In this document: in pieces, positions 1-10,068 of the stretch
Numbering within the stretch: the stretch's first letter is position 1
Layout: the number at the start of each line of letters is the position of its first letter
DNA from: Clostridium gasigenes
GTDB lineage: Bacteria; Bacillota; Clostridia; Clostridiales; Clostridiaceae
Direction: 5' to 3'
Length of the DNA: 64,000 nucleotides
Assembly: GCF_900104115.1 (NCBI RefSeq)
Contig: NZ_FNJM01000002.1
Span: 372,001-436,000 of the forward strand
The notes under the pieces: generated by a model
What the model saw: the letters and a program-made list of their open reading frames with translations, nothing else
What the model was told of the DNA's origin: nothing
Databases searched by the model: none
Position numbers and translations under genes: made by a program

Positions 1-3000
1 CTAATACTTCTCCAGTTGATGATATTGTAACTAAGCTTTGAACATTTCCATCACCATCATAAGTATAATCTGTTTTTAAACCATTGCCTACAGTTAGTGT
101 TTTAACATTATCATTTTTATAATAATCATAAACTGCTAAAGAATTTTCATTGTTATCTTTTATTTCTTTAACTCTGTTAGCCTTATCATAACTATAACCA
201 CTGCTCTTTCCTGTAATATCTTTTATAGTTTTAATATTATTATTTCTATCATAAGTATAACTTATTAATGTTTTTCCAGATGCACTCTTAGATTCTAAAA
301 TACCTTCCTTATTATATGTGTAATTATACATCATATTTCCAGTGTAGGCATTATTCAAAGTTCCATCTGGATTATAGTTGAATCTTTGATTTATAAGGTT
401 TAGCTTATACTTATCTAAATCTTCTATTACTTTAGGATTTTGCTCTTCTAATAATTGCTTTTCTTTTTGCCTTTTTATTCTTTCTGTAAACCTATTATGA
501 CTAGGTGCTGAAGGTTTTGTTAATGCTATGTTTTTAACATTTTCTTCTTCAGCTTGTTTAGCATCTATCGCCATTAATTCTTGGTTTACTGTATAAGCTT
601 TTAAATCAATAATATTTCTATCAATATTGTATTTTCTATCTACATGATTTTGATTTCTATCAATGTGTTTAGTTAAATTCCCTTCATTATCATAATAGAA
701 ATATTCGCTATTTCCTTCTTGATCTTTTATTTCAGATACTTGTCCTAGGCTGTTATAGAAATATTCTACAGTTCCACCATTTGCATCAGTGGTACTTGTT
801 ATATTCCCTGCAAAATCATAAGTGTATTTTTCAGTTCCACCTTCTGGTGTTTCTATTTGAGTTATTCTTCCCCAATCATCTAAGATGTAGCTAGTTTCAT
901 TTCCATTGCCATCTGTTATTCCAGTAATATTTCCCCTAGCATCATAATTATAACTTTGAGCTATTTTATTTTCTTTTTTAGAGTTTGGAGTTGTTATATC
1001 TTTTATTTGACCAAGTAATGTGTAGGTATATTCTACTTTATTATTTTCCCCATCAATTGAAGTTTTTATATTTCCTTTAGGGTCATAAGTATTTTGAGTT
1101 ATAGTTTCCCCTAATGCATTTTTAACTTCAACAACTTGTCCTTTTAAGTTATAGACATATGTTGTTCCTACTCCATTATCTTTAGTTTCATCATATTGCT
1201 CTGGAAGTACTTGTTTTATTATTCTATCATTTCTATCATAAAATAACCTCGTTGTATTCCCTGAAACATTAACAAAATGAGTAAGTCTATTTTGAGAATC
1301 ATAATTGTAAGTCTTTTTCTTTTCATATTTAGCTTTATCTTTAGCTTCTGTTCCTGAATATTCATTTAAAGAAACAACGTTATTAGCTTTATCGTATTTA
1401 TAAATATTACTTCTAAATATTCCATTTGCTTCATCTTTTTCATATTGCTCTATAACTCTATCAATTTCATCATAAACTCTTTCTATTTTATAGCCCTTTG
1501 GAGTTATGATTTTAGTTATATTTCCATTTTTATCATATTCATAACTTGTAATTGCCCAAACATTTTTCCCTTTAGTTTCTGGGGCTACAAACTTACCATT
1601 GATTTCTTCTTTCTTTTCTATTAAATTTCCTACTTTATCATAATTGTAATGAATTATTTTATTTGTAGTTCCATTAATTTTAAAGCTTTCATAAATCTTA
1701 TTATTTAAGCAATCATATTTATATAAAGATTTTGCTCCATATTTATCTTTTACTTCAATAAGCCTATTTTCTTTGTCATATTCAAAGTAAATTTCATGGT
1801 AATAGTTACAAACTTCATCTTCTTCTACTAATTCAGTTCCATGTTTTTCTAATGTCTTATTACTATTTTTATCATAAGAATAGCAAGTTACATTATATTT
1901 AACTTTCTCAACCTTAATTTTATTTGTAGGTTTATTTTCTTCTGCTAAATCTACTTCTTCAGCTGGAACTCTCTTTTCAATCAGATTTCCAAATAAATCA
2001 TATTTAAATAAGCTTGAATTTCCTTCACCATCAATTTCTTTTATCATATTTCCATGAAGGTCATATTCAAAGGTTTTTTCTGCAATTCCTTCTTCATTTA
2101 TTATTGAACTTAATCTATTCATAGCATCATAAACATAACTATATCCTAATCCATTATCTGTTTCAACATTATAATATTCTGGGCTTATATGTCTTATAAC
2201 ATTTCCATTTGAATCATAGAAAAATCTTTCTATTCCCCCATCTGGATATATAGTTTTTATTTTTCTATTATCTTTGTCATAGACATATTCTACTCCAAGA
2301 CCATCTTTACTATCATCATTATAATAATTAGGGTTTATTTCTTTTATTATATTTCCTTCGCTATCTCTTATGCTTTTTTCTACAATTCCTAATGGATTTT
2401 TTATGCTTATTAGCCTATCCATATGGTCGTATTTATATTTATAGCCTTCACCTTTAACACCGCTGTTTGGCGTATAAAGACTTACTAGATTACCCATTTT
2501 ATCGTAATTTTTTATTGTTTTATTTCCACTAGCATCTTTAATTTCAGCAACATAATTTAAATTATTATATCCAAATTCTATAGTCCCATAATCTGTCTTT
2601 ATCTCAGTATTTCTTCCTACTTCATCATACTCATATTCATACTTATATCCACTGTTTGTAAATACTCTTACTGGATCTTTTCCTTGTTTTCCTTCTAAGA
2701 AATTTCCTAAGTCATATTCATATTTTGAAGTATTTCCATTACCATCAGTTTTACTTGAAATTCTTCCCTTAGAATCATATGTGTAACTTTCAGTTTTCCA
2801 TTCTCCAACTGAAATCTTTGTTTGCTCTTTTATTAAATTACTTTCACTATCATAATCATAAATAATCTCTTTTCCATTGTTATCTGCTTCTTTTATTAGG
2901 TTTTCATTTTCATCATACGTATATTCTGTTTTTAACCCATTTGGCAGGGTTTCCTTAAGTAAACTTCCAAATTCATTATATTTTCTATGAGTTTCAAAAC

Positions 3001-6000
3001 CATTTCTATCTTTTATATAAATCTTATTTTCATAATCATCATATTTATATTCTTCCGCACTTCCATCTTCATAAAATACATGTGTTATTAGTCCATCTTT
3101 ATTAAATCTTGTTTTTTCTGTTCTTTGACTTTTATTGTAATAGAATGTTACTTCTTTTTTAGAATCATTATAAGTTATATTACAAACATCATCATTTGGA
3201 AAATATTGACTTGCAACTCTTCCTTTTTCATCAAAGAAGTTCTTAGTATAAGTTTGTCCATTTTGGTCTGTTATGCTGCTTATATATCCTTTTTCATCAT
3301 AAGTATATCTTGTTATCCCTTGATCTACATGAACAACATGAGTTAAATAATCTCCATCATATTTATATTGAACTGTTCTATTAAGTTCGTCCCTTATTTC
3401 AATTACTTTTTTATCTTTATATGTGAAGAAAAGCTTATAATTTGAGAATGTTGTTAAAGTATCTATATTTTCTCCAACATAAGTTAAGCTAAGTTTATTA
3501 TTATGCTTATCAGTTATATCAATAAGCTTACCTAGATTATTATATCTATAAGTTTTTTTATCTTGGAAGGATTTAAATATCCAATAATTTTCTTTTCTAT
3601 CTAAAGCGTAGATTCTTGCTCCGCCTTTATCATTTACCCATTCACCATCAAGCTGATAAAAGGTTTCAACATGACCATCTGAGCAAAGTACACAAGCCTT
3701 TTCTCCTACTACGCTAAGACAAGTTTCAAAGTTATTTGTCCAGCCATATCCAAGTAATCCTACTCTATTATTTACAGATTCATATTTTCTCTCTATCTTA
3801 AATTCTTCATGAATATCTGGTAATACAATATCTGTTGCTGGAATATATAAACTTCCTGTTGCTCCATCTACTGGGTCAGAAAAACACACTTTGTTCCCCA
3901 CATACTTCTTTAAAAAGGTACTTGTAAGGTTGGCATCTCCTGTAGTAGCTAATTGACCTGCCATGTCTAATGCAACATCTGAAGCTAATCTAATTTTACC
4001 TAGTGTTTTACATGAAATCTTCTTAGCTTTCTCTAGATTTTTAATATTCTCTAGTTTTTTAAATTTATTCATCGCACCAATATTTACACATGATAATGAT
4101 GCAGAAGTTGCAGCTGATTTTACATAACTCATTACGTCATTATCAAGTTTTCCATTATCAGCATAATCAGCTAGTGCATTGAAAGCAACATCTCCACCTG
4201 CATCTAATGCTGTCTTTAATAATACTTCACTAGCCGCTCCTCCTGTTGCAACCGCAAGTATCACACTTGATATAAGAACTGAACCATACTTTACAATATT
4301 ATAAAGTGTTTCATTTCCACCACACACAGTATCCCGCATAAAATTATAGGATTTCGAGAAATCTGCACTTTGCACTTTACTATAATCTGATAGACCCTCA
4401 CCAATTTCTGATGCACCTGCTGCGGCTGCTGCCATACCAACCCCTAAAGCTACAAGTGCCCATCCCCCAGTTAAAACTGTAGCTGCTGCAATTAGTACCC
4501 CTACACCAATAGCTAAAGCAATAGCTCCAAATCCTATTTTACTTTTAGCTTCTTGAAGTTTTTCTTCCACATAAGCTTTAGCCCCATTATTAATTTCCTT
4601 TATTTTATCTTCATCTTCATCATTTCTATTTGCTATTTCAGCTGGTAATTCTACTGAATCTTTAATAGCTCCCTCATATTTAATTACAGGTCCTTGGATA
4701 AACATTTCCTCACCCATTTGAATTACAAGTGCTCCACCTTTAGATATTTCTATTTTACTTTTAGCTGAAATTTGTATGCTCTGTGGTCTAAAAGCCGGAC
4801 CATCTCCACCACTAGTTCTCATTCCAAGCTCTAAATTTTCTGTAGCTGTAAAATTTATGTTTTTTCCATTAATAGACACATCTCCTGATTTAGATAAGTT
4901 TAAATTTACCCCACCACTATCATCTGCTGTGAAATTCATATCATTTGGTGTTAGCTTCATTTCGCTTCCGCTTGAATGAGAAAATGATTTATCATCTGGA
5001 TTTTGTGTTTTACTTGCATACTTTGCAGCTCCATCTGCACTTCTTACTGCATGAATTGCAATTGCGTCTTTTTCTTCATTAGTTGAAAAATAAATATGAA
5101 CTTTACTTTCTTTTTCTGGCATACAATACCAACTACTGCTTTCTATGGCATATGTGAAATATTTTTGATTTGAGTAAGATTCACAAGCTTCATCTATCTC
5201 AAAATGTACACTCATAGTGTTACCTTGTACATCTTTTACGGTTGCCGGAATGCTCATTCCAAAGATTTTATGATTAACCTTAGATATACTTCTAAGTCCT
5301 CTTTTTAATCCTAATGTATAAATGGTTCTAAGTTCTTCTTTATAAATTTCAGTATGAATTTTTGCTACTACGCATTTAACATTATTAAATAAAATTTCTT
5401 CTCCCAGTATTAATTCCTTAGCACTTATAATATTCCACTTTGTATATTCTTGAATAAAATTATCTTGCAAATTCATAGCTTCGCATTTATTATAATTATC
5501 AATATCTTTTACAACTTCATATTCATCTAAAACTATTTCTTCATTGTTATTAATCTTTGGTATTCCAAAATGAAATCTTCCATAATCCTCTGTACATTCT
5601 GAAAGTAATACCCCATTAAAATGACTTGCGATTCTTTTTAAAAACTCCCAATCAGTTTCTTCGTATTGAAGTATAAATTCCCCTATAGCTTCCCCATTAG
5701 TTATATTATCAGTGAAACTTTTACTTGAGTAAGGTTCTAAAACCTTATTTATAACTTGCTTATATGTCATATCTAAATCACAAAAAGTTCTGCTATTTTT
5801 CTTAATATCAAACTCTTTTGTACAAGAAACACATTTTAGTTCCATAATATGAAGTCCACCTTCATATGACATATGAACTTCCTTTATTTTTCCTACAAAT
5901 ATCTTAGTTTCTTCGCTTTGTCTTATTACTGTTATTTTTTCTTCACTAACGTCATTATTTATATACTGTGATATTTTGCCTTCTACTATTAATAATTTTA

Positions 6001-6106
6001 TTTCTAAATAACTATGATCATTAATAGGCTGTATTATATCTATATCTTCCACTTGAATTGCTTCATAAGGTATTTCTATTTTAAGATTCTTATATGTAAG
6101 TATCAT
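1..6106 (-). CDS. VgrG-Rhs fusion protein, polymorphic toxin carrier (C-terminus outside the window)
   Basis: The frame is open from the ATG at 6104-6106 (strong AAGGAGGAG ribosome binding site at 6111-6119) to the left edge, at least 2035 codons. Residues 1 to about 470 are a VgrG/gpD-like spike, with the same landmarks as the two free VgrG proteins of this locus (ETDWEFLKRIAS, the CMPE segment, and a C-terminal beta-rich stretch). Residues about 515-640 are Ala/Gly-rich and hydrophobic, probably transmembrane. Near residue 745-780 a DPVDGATGSL motif marks the DUF6531 entry to the Rhs shell, and from about residue 830 onwards there are dozens of YD repeats (YxYDxxGN type). By family knowledge such a shell encloses a variable C-terminal toxin; that part and the immunity gene lie off the window. 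Last gene of the CIS cluster seen here, 21 nt after the PAAR-like gene. Confidence 0.9.
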   Translation of the reverse strand, partial: MILTYKNLKIEIPYEAIQVEDIDIIQPINDHSYLEIKLLIVEGKISQYINNDVSEEKITVIRQSEETKIFVGKIKEVHMSYEGGLHIMELKCVSCTKEFDIKKNSRTFCDLDMTYKQVINKVLEPYSSKSFTDNITNGEAIGEFILQYEETDWEFLKRIASHFNGVLLSECTEDYGRFHFGIPKINNNEEIVLDEYEVVKDIDNYNKCEAMNLQDNFIQEYTKWNIISAKELILGEEILFNNVKCVVAKIHTEIYKEELRTIYTLGLKRGLRSISKVNHKIFGMSIPATVKDVQGNTMSVHFEIDEACESYSNQKYFTYAIESSSWYCMPEKESKVHIYFSTNEEKDAIAIHAVRSADGAAKYASKTQNPDDKSFSHSSGSEMKLTPNDMNFTADDSGGVNLNLSKSGDVSINGKNINFTATENLELGMRTSGGDGPAFRPQSIQISAKSKIEISKGGALVIQMGEEMFIQGPVIKYEGAIKDSVELPAEIANRNDEDEDKIKEINNGAKAYVEEKLQEAKSKIGFGAIALAIGVGVLIAAATVLTGGWALVALGVGMAAAAAGASEIGEGLSDYSKVQSADFSKSYNFMRDTVCGGNETLYNIVKYGSVLISSVILAVATGGAASEVLLKTALDAGGDVAFNALADYADNGKLDNDVMSYVKSAATSASLSCVNIGAMNKFKKLENIKNLEKAKKISCKTLGKIRLASDVALDMAGQLATTGDANLTSTFLKKYVGNKVCFSDPVDGATGSLYIPATDIVLPDIHEEFKIERKYESVNNRVGLLGYGWTNNFETCLSVVGEKACVLCSDGHVETFYQLDGEWVNDKGGARIYALDRKENYWIFKSFQDKKTYRYNNLGKLIDITDKHNNKLSLTYVGENIDTLTTFSNYKLFFTYKDKKVIEIRDELNRTVQYKYDGDYLTHVVHVDQGITRYTYDEKGYISSITDQNGQTYTKNFFDEKGRVASQYFPNDDVCNITYNDSKKEVTFYYNKSQRTEKTRFNKDGLITHVFYEDGSAEEYKYDDYENKIYIKDRNGFETHRKYNEFGSLLKETLPNGLKTEYTYDENENLIKEADNNGKEIIYDYDSESNLIKEQTKISVGEWKTESYTYDSKGRISSKTDGNGNTSKYEYDLGNFLEGKQGKDPVRVFTNSGYKYEYEYDEVGRNTEIKTDYGTIEFGYNNLNYVAEIKDASGNKTIKNYDKMGNLVSLYTPNSGVKGEGYKYKYDHMDRLISIKNPLGIVEKSIRDSEGNIIKEINPNYYNDDSKDGLGVEYVYDKDNRKIKTIYPDGGIERFFYDSNGNVIRHISPEYYNVETDNGLGYSYVYDAMNRLSSIINEEGIAEKTFEYDLHGNMIKEIDGEGNSSLFKYDLFGNLIEKRVPAEEVDLAEENKPTNKIKVEKVKYNVTCYSYDKNSNKTLEKHGTELVEEDEVCNYYHEIYFEYDKENRLIEVKDKYGAKSLYKYDCLNNKIYESFKINGTTNKIIHYNYDKVGNLIEKKEEINGKFVAPETKGKNVWAITSYEYDKNGNITKIITPKGYKIERVYDEIDRVIEQYEKDEANGIFRSNIYKYDKANNVVSLNEYSGTEAKDKAKYEKKKTYNYDSQNRLTHFVNVSGNTTRLFYDRNDRIIKQVLPEQYDETKDNGVGTTYVYNLKGQVVEVKNALGETITQNTYDPKGNIKTSIDGENNKVEYTYTLLGQIKDITTPNSKKENKIAQSYNYDARGNITGITDGNGNETSYILDDWGRITQIETPEGGTEKYTYDFAGNITSTTDANGGTVEYFYNSLGQVSEIKDQEGNSEYFYYDNEGNLTKHIDRNQNHVDRKYNIDRNIIDLKAYTVNQELMAIDAKQAEEENVKNIALTKPSAPSHNRFTERIKRQKEKQLLEEQNPKVIEDLDKYKLNLINQRFNYNPDGTLNNAYTGNMMYNYTYNKEGILESKSASGKTLISYTYDRNNNIKTIKDITGKSSGYSYDKANRVKEIKDNNENSLAVYDYYKNDNVKTLTVGNGLKTDYTYDGDGNVQSLVTISSTGEVL

Positions 6107-6127
6107 ATAACTCCTCCTTGCCCTTTA

Positions 6128-6901
6128 TTATTCCATTTGCCCACTTGTATATAATGTAATGTGTCCCCCATATGAACATTCAAGGGTGCATTTTCCAAGT
6201 AATGATGGTTTCCCATCAACAAGAACATCCTCCTTGCCATCTATCCACTCTGTAAATATTTGAGGAATACACTTTCCTACACATTTTGATAGTAAATCAT
6301 CACTTACTTCATAAGATGGTTCTTTAGAAAATAAATCCATAACTTTATCCATAAAACTTTTCGGTCTTTCTTTAATATTCTTCATTATTTCCTTAGCAGC
6401 TTCTTGCACTGCAGGATTCTTTGGACTATTACATATACCAAAACTTCTTATATTTATCTCAGGCTTGCTATCACCTACGTTTAACTGATAATTTCCATGT
6501 ATCAATTCTCCATGACTTATAGGAAGCACAACATAACTTTCATGTATTGCACAACTACAAATAATAACTGCAGTATGTAAAATATAGCTCTTTTTAAGTT
6601 CTTCCATTCTCGCGGCTTCTACTTCTGCTGCTTTTTTTTCATCATCTTTTTTTTGATCTTCTGCCGCTTGTGCCTCATCTGCTTCTTGTTTTTTTCTTTC
6701 TTTTTCAGCAGCATGCTCTTGAGGTGTCATATTAAGCCAGTCGCCTGCTTTTTTAATATCCCTATTTAAATATCCACCTACATTCTTTGCCATAGTAGCC
6801 ATTTGAGATGCTGACTCTACTGTATCTTTTACACCTTTTTCCACTTCCGTTTTAGCCGTTCCTGCTATAGTTCCATATTGTTCTTCATTTTCACTTGCCA
6901 T
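6128..6901 (-). CDS. PAAR-like DUF4280 protein, putative spike tip
   Basis: 257 residues. Residues 1-100 are charged and helical, with a long Lys/Glu/Ala-rich coiled-coil stretch at about 55-105. Residues about 108-255 look like the DUF4280 PAAR-like domain: paired Cys motifs (ICSCAIH, GICNSP, KCVGKCIP, GKCTLECSYGGHI) and short beta repeats. In this family the domain is taken to sharpen a VgrG trimer and carry an effector. The gene sits directly before the VgrG-Rhs gene and 3 nt after its upstream neighbour, so it is probably the tip that works with that spike. The helical N-terminus could be an adaptor or carry a small effector; I cannot tell. The DUF4280 assignment is by motif memory, not by search. 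Confidence 0.75.
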   Translation of the reverse strand: MASENEEQYGTIAGTAKTEVEKGVKDTVESASQMATMAKNVGGYLNRDIKKAGDWLNMTPQEHAAEKERKKQEADEAQAAEDQKKDDEKKAAEVEAARMEELKKSYILHTAVIICSCAIHESYVVLPISHGELIHGNYQLNVGDSKPEINIRSFGICNSPKNPAVQEAAKEIMKNIKERPKSFMDKVMDLFSKEPSYEVSDDLLSKCVGKCIPQIFTEWIDGKEDVLVDGKPSLLGKCTLECSYGGHITLYTSGQME

Positions 6902-6904
6902 TAT

Positions 6905-7423
6905 TTATATCACCTCTACTTCCTCGAATTTAATTCCTATAAATTTTCTCTTTAATATACTTTCCACTACATCTAGAGAAACTATAAAATAATAATCTAC
7001 ACCCACTTTTATTTCAAATATATTGTAATCTCCTATTTTTTTAGAATCTAAAACTATTTTATCTACCCACCCATTTTTTAAATATAGTGTTTTATCACTT
7101 AATACATCTAACAAATCAGGAAGGACTAATCTATACACCTTTTGTTTTTTCATTTCTAAGTCACTAAATACTGCAATTTTATAAATTATTGTATTTTCAT
7201 ATAAGTTAAAAACCTTATGAAGCGCATCTGAAACAAGTAATACTGGTGCTTGAATAAAATCTGGATAAACACTGTTTTCATTCCCTTTTACAGGCACATT
7301 TGTAGATTCCTTAAACTTATTTTCATTTTCTTTTAGCAATGTCATTCTTTTACTATTATTAAAACCTTCTATTTCAATTGCATTTTCAAGATTTTTATCT
7401 TGTTTTAAAATAAAGTACTTCAT
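6905..7423 (-). CDS. Uncharacterised CIS effector-cassette protein, possible DUF1629/Imm11-like
   Basis: 172 residues, no signal peptide or membrane segment, alternating beta strands and helices. The layout (N-terminal KYFILKQD strand, central SDALHKVF helix, later FKV-type strands) reminds me of DUF1629/Imm11 immunity-type proteins, but this is a weak recognition. Its ATG overlaps the stop of the pentapeptide gene by 4 nt (7420-7423) and it ends 3 nt before the DUF4280 gene, so the three are translated together. It may be an immunity protein for the pentapeptide effector, or an adaptor that loads the PAAR-like protein. Confidence 0.5.
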   Translation of the reverse strand: MKYFILKQDKNLENAIEIEGFNNSKRMTLLKENENKFKESTNVPVKGNENSVYPDFIQAPVLLVSDALHKVFNLYENTIIYKIAVFSDLEMKKQKVYRLVLPDLLDVLSDKTLYLKNGWVDKIVLDSKKIGDYNIFEIKVGVDYYFIVSLDVVESILKRKFIGIKFEEVEVI

Positions 7424-8526
7424 ACTTCGTTCCCTCCATCTATGTATATAGTTTGGAGTTGCTCTGGAGTTAAATGTATATATGGTATATCTTTTTCACT
7501 AAATATTGCGTCTTCTACATCTGCACCTTCAAAAGATACATTTGTAAAATTTGCATTTGTAAAATTTGAGTTTTTAAGATTTGCATTTCCAAAATCTACA
7601 TATTGCAATTCTGATTTTCTAAAATCTCCACCTCTGCAATCCCCATTATTAAAATTGCAATCTTCAATTTTAGAATTTTCAAAAGACGTTCCAATTAATA
7701 TTGAATTTTTAAATTCACATTTTTTAACTTCTGTATCTTTAAATTGTGATCTTATTATGTCACTTTCTGAAAAATCTATCTTTTTTAATTTGCTTCCTTT
7801 AAAATTAATAAATAACATATTTTGTTTTGTTAAATCACCATTTTCTAATATGCTATTTTTCCATACAGTATATACAAAAGGTAACTTTTCCTCTGATTGT
7901 TTTTTTAATTCTAATAGTTCTTTAATATTTTTTTCTTTATTATCCATTGTGAATATTGTTTCACTTTCTCCTTGATATTCGCTCCATTTTATAATATAAA
8001 AATCTTGTATTGAGCTTTCTTTCATCCATTCTTCTTCATCTAAATTCCATAACCAATTCCTTGCACTCTCTGACATATTGTTATAACATTCTACTGCTAA
8101 ATCAAAGATTATTTCTTGAATATCATAGTTATTCACTTTTCCCATATAAATCTTTTTCTCTTTAATTAATTTTTCCTTTAAATCAATAAAAGGCTCAAAT
8201 AAAAATTTCAAATCTATTTCTTCATATATTGAATCTTTATCTAAATACCACAATGAATTATATCCATGAATAAACGTCTTATAACTTTCGTTTAAAATAT
8301 TTATTCTAAGAAGTTCAAATTGAAAAACTGCTATCTTATAATCTTCAATTACTTGTTGAAAATCCTTTGCCTTTTTTATTAAGCTTTTCATATTATCTAT
8401 TATTAGATTTTTAACATTTTCCTCATTTTCTTTAAAGTTTTCTTCAAATTTTACTTTACACTCTTCTGCCAAATTTTTAGCCATATTTTCTTTAAACTGT
8501 TTTAATGACTCTTCTCTATTCATCAA
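7420..8526 (-). CDS. Pentapeptide-repeat protein, candidate CIS effector or adaptor
   Basis: 368 residues. The N-terminal about 220 residues are helical and charged and unrecognised. Residues about 235-345 form a right-handed pentapeptide-repeat solenoid, seen as periodic F/L at every fifth position (CEFKNS, CNFNNGD, GDFRKSE, VDFGNAN, SNFTNAN). Pentapeptide proteins occur as T6SS cargo or as VgrG-linked adaptors in other bacteria (established), and the position between a VgrG and a PAAR-like gene favours such a role here (inference). Starts 58 nt after VgrG2 and overlaps the next gene by 4 nt. No catalytic motif is visible. Confidence 0.75.
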   Translation of the reverse strand: MMNREESLKQFKENMAKNLAEECKVKFEENFKENEENVKNLIIDNMKSLIKKAKDFQQVIEDYKIAVFQFELLRINILNESYKTFIHGYNSLWYLDKDSIYEEIDLKFLFEPFIDLKEKLIKEKKIYMGKVNNYDIQEIIFDLAVECYNNMSESARNWLWNLDEEEWMKESSIQDFYIIKWSEYQGESETIFTMDNKEKNIKELLELKKQSEEKLPFVYTVWKNSILENGDLTKQNMLFINFKGSKLKKIDFSESDIIRSQFKDTEVKKCEFKNSILIGTSFENSKIEDCNFNNGDCRGGDFRKSELQYVDFGNANLKNSNFTNANFTNVSFEGADVEDAIFSEKDIPYIHLTPEQLQTIYIDGGNEV

Positions 8527-8584
8527 AATCCCTTCCTTTACTTATAGGAATTATAATCTTCTTCTTAAAATATTTTTTCATAAA

Positions 8585-10012
8585 TTAATTGTTATTAACT
8601 TTTGTGCCTTTTTCTCTTATTTGTCCTTGCTCATCAAAATCCAATCCTGCATTCTTGTCACAAGCAAAGTTTATTGTTTGTTTAGCACTTATTAAAAAGC
8701 TTTTTTGAGCTTCAATCTTAATATTTTCTTCTGCTGTTACATTTATATTGTTTTGACTTGTAATATTAAGTGTTCCATCACTTGTAAGATTCATCTCTGC
8801 TTGTCCACTATCACAAGAAATAAAAATACCTGCTGGAGTTAGTTTTACTTGCTTATCCTGTGCTGTTCTTAAATATTTATCATCTGGACTTCCCATTCTA
8901 TCTTCTGCTTCCCCTGCACCTTGTTTGTATTCACTAACTGCACTTACTGCAAATGATTCATCTTCATCTTTTGTTGGGAAATATGCTTTTACGCTATCTC
9001 CTATTTCAGGCATGCAATACCATCCACTTCCATCACTTGAAGCTGACATAGTAGAAAATTTAAACAAATATGCACTTCCTATATCTTGAGATTTATCTAT
9101 ATTCAAGTGAATTTTTACTAAATCTCCTTGTATACTTATTATTTTTCCATCAATTGAACTTCCTATAATCTTTGTGTTATAAATTCTTTTTTGTCTTAAT
9201 CCATTCTTTATCCTTAGCTTATAAGTATTTTCTAAAATACCATTTTTCATTTCATAGGTTCCTTTATATACATAAAAAGCTTGGTTTTCTAGTTGTATAT
9301 TATCCCCTAATTTTAGTATTTCGTAATTTTGTATTTTATAAGTTATATAATCTGTTTCACTAGCATCTTGAAGATGATTTTGAAGCATATACTTATAATT
9401 CTCTAATTCTTTATATACTTCATAATTAGTGTTTAATGATTTTAACTTCTTAAATTGATTTGGAGTTGCCATAACATATTGTATTTGCTTAGACTCCATA
9501 GATCCAAATAGCCCTTGATTATATTTAGATGCCATTTTCTTTAAAAATTCCCAATCAGTTTCTTCATATTGAATAAGTAATTCCTTCACAGGCTCATCTG
9601 GTATATTTAAAATATAATTAGAATTGCTATACTCTTGCATTATAGAATTTATAAGCGTATGAGTTGTCATATCTATATTTTGGAAAGATCTAGATTTTAA
9701 TTTTATATCCATTAAATAAGACATACTCTTTGCTTCTATATTAAGGGTGTACACTTTAAAATCTACATTTATTTCAATATTAGTCACAACTCCATAAAAT
9801 AAAGTTGCATTTTCACTTCCTTCATAATAAATCTCTATAGTTTTATTATTTGTAGTTGAATGAATGTCTTTTTCCCCTTCTTCATTCTTTAAAACCCCTG
9901 TTAACTTTAAAGTTGCATGTTCATTTGTAGTAGTCTCTATCTTTAGGTTTTTAATTGACTCTAAGTTGTAACCATTAACTCTAATTTCTTTATAATTAAT
10001 TGCTTCTACCAT
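8585..10012 (-). CDS. VgrG-like spike protein (second free copy)
   Basis: 475 residues. The gpD-like N-terminal half includes the landmark EETDWEFLKKMASKYN at about residue 150-165. After it comes an OB-like segment with GWYCMPEIGD near 330, then DDKYL and a beta-helix-like tail rich in short N/T/I strands (LNITSQNNINVTAEEN). This matches trimeric VgrG spikes of T6SS and related CIS. It is clearly a paralogue of the gene at 10773-12203 and of the first 470 residues of the VgrG-Rhs protein. It is flanked by the EagR-like gene upstream and the pentapeptide gene downstream, so it may carry the pentapeptide cassette. Confidence 0.88.
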   Translation of the reverse strand: MVEAINYKEIRVNGYNLESIKNLKIETTTNEHATLKLTGVLKNEEGEKDIHSTTNNKTIEIYYEGSENATLFYGVVTNIEINVDFKVYTLNIEAKSMSYLMDIKLKSRSFQNIDMTTHTLINSIMQEYSNSNYILNIPDEPVKELLIQYEETDWEFLKKMASKYNQGLFGSMESKQIQYVMATPNQFKKLKSLNTNYEVYKELENYKYMLQNHLQDASETDYITYKIQNYEILKLGDNIQLENQAFYVYKGTYEMKNGILENTYKLRIKNGLRQKRIYNTKIIGSSIDGKIISIQGDLVKIHLNIDKSQDIGSAYLFKFSTMSASSDGSGWYCMPEIGDSVKAYFPTKDEDESFAVSAVSEYKQGAGEAEDRMGSPDDKYLRTAQDKQVKLTPAGIFISCDSGQAEMNLTSDGTLNITSQNNINVTAEENIKIEAQKSFLISAKQTINFACDKNAGLDFDEQGQIREKGTKVNNN

Positions 10013-10068
10013 TTTTATACGCCCCCTTCTTTTTTAAGTTTCTTTTTCTTAATATACTGATGATATTG

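Noticed and set aside
7442-7975. 177-codon open frame on the plus strand
   Set aside because: Antisense shadow of the pentapeptide gene; periodic Ser/Phe content mirrors the repeats, and it has no ribosome binding site.
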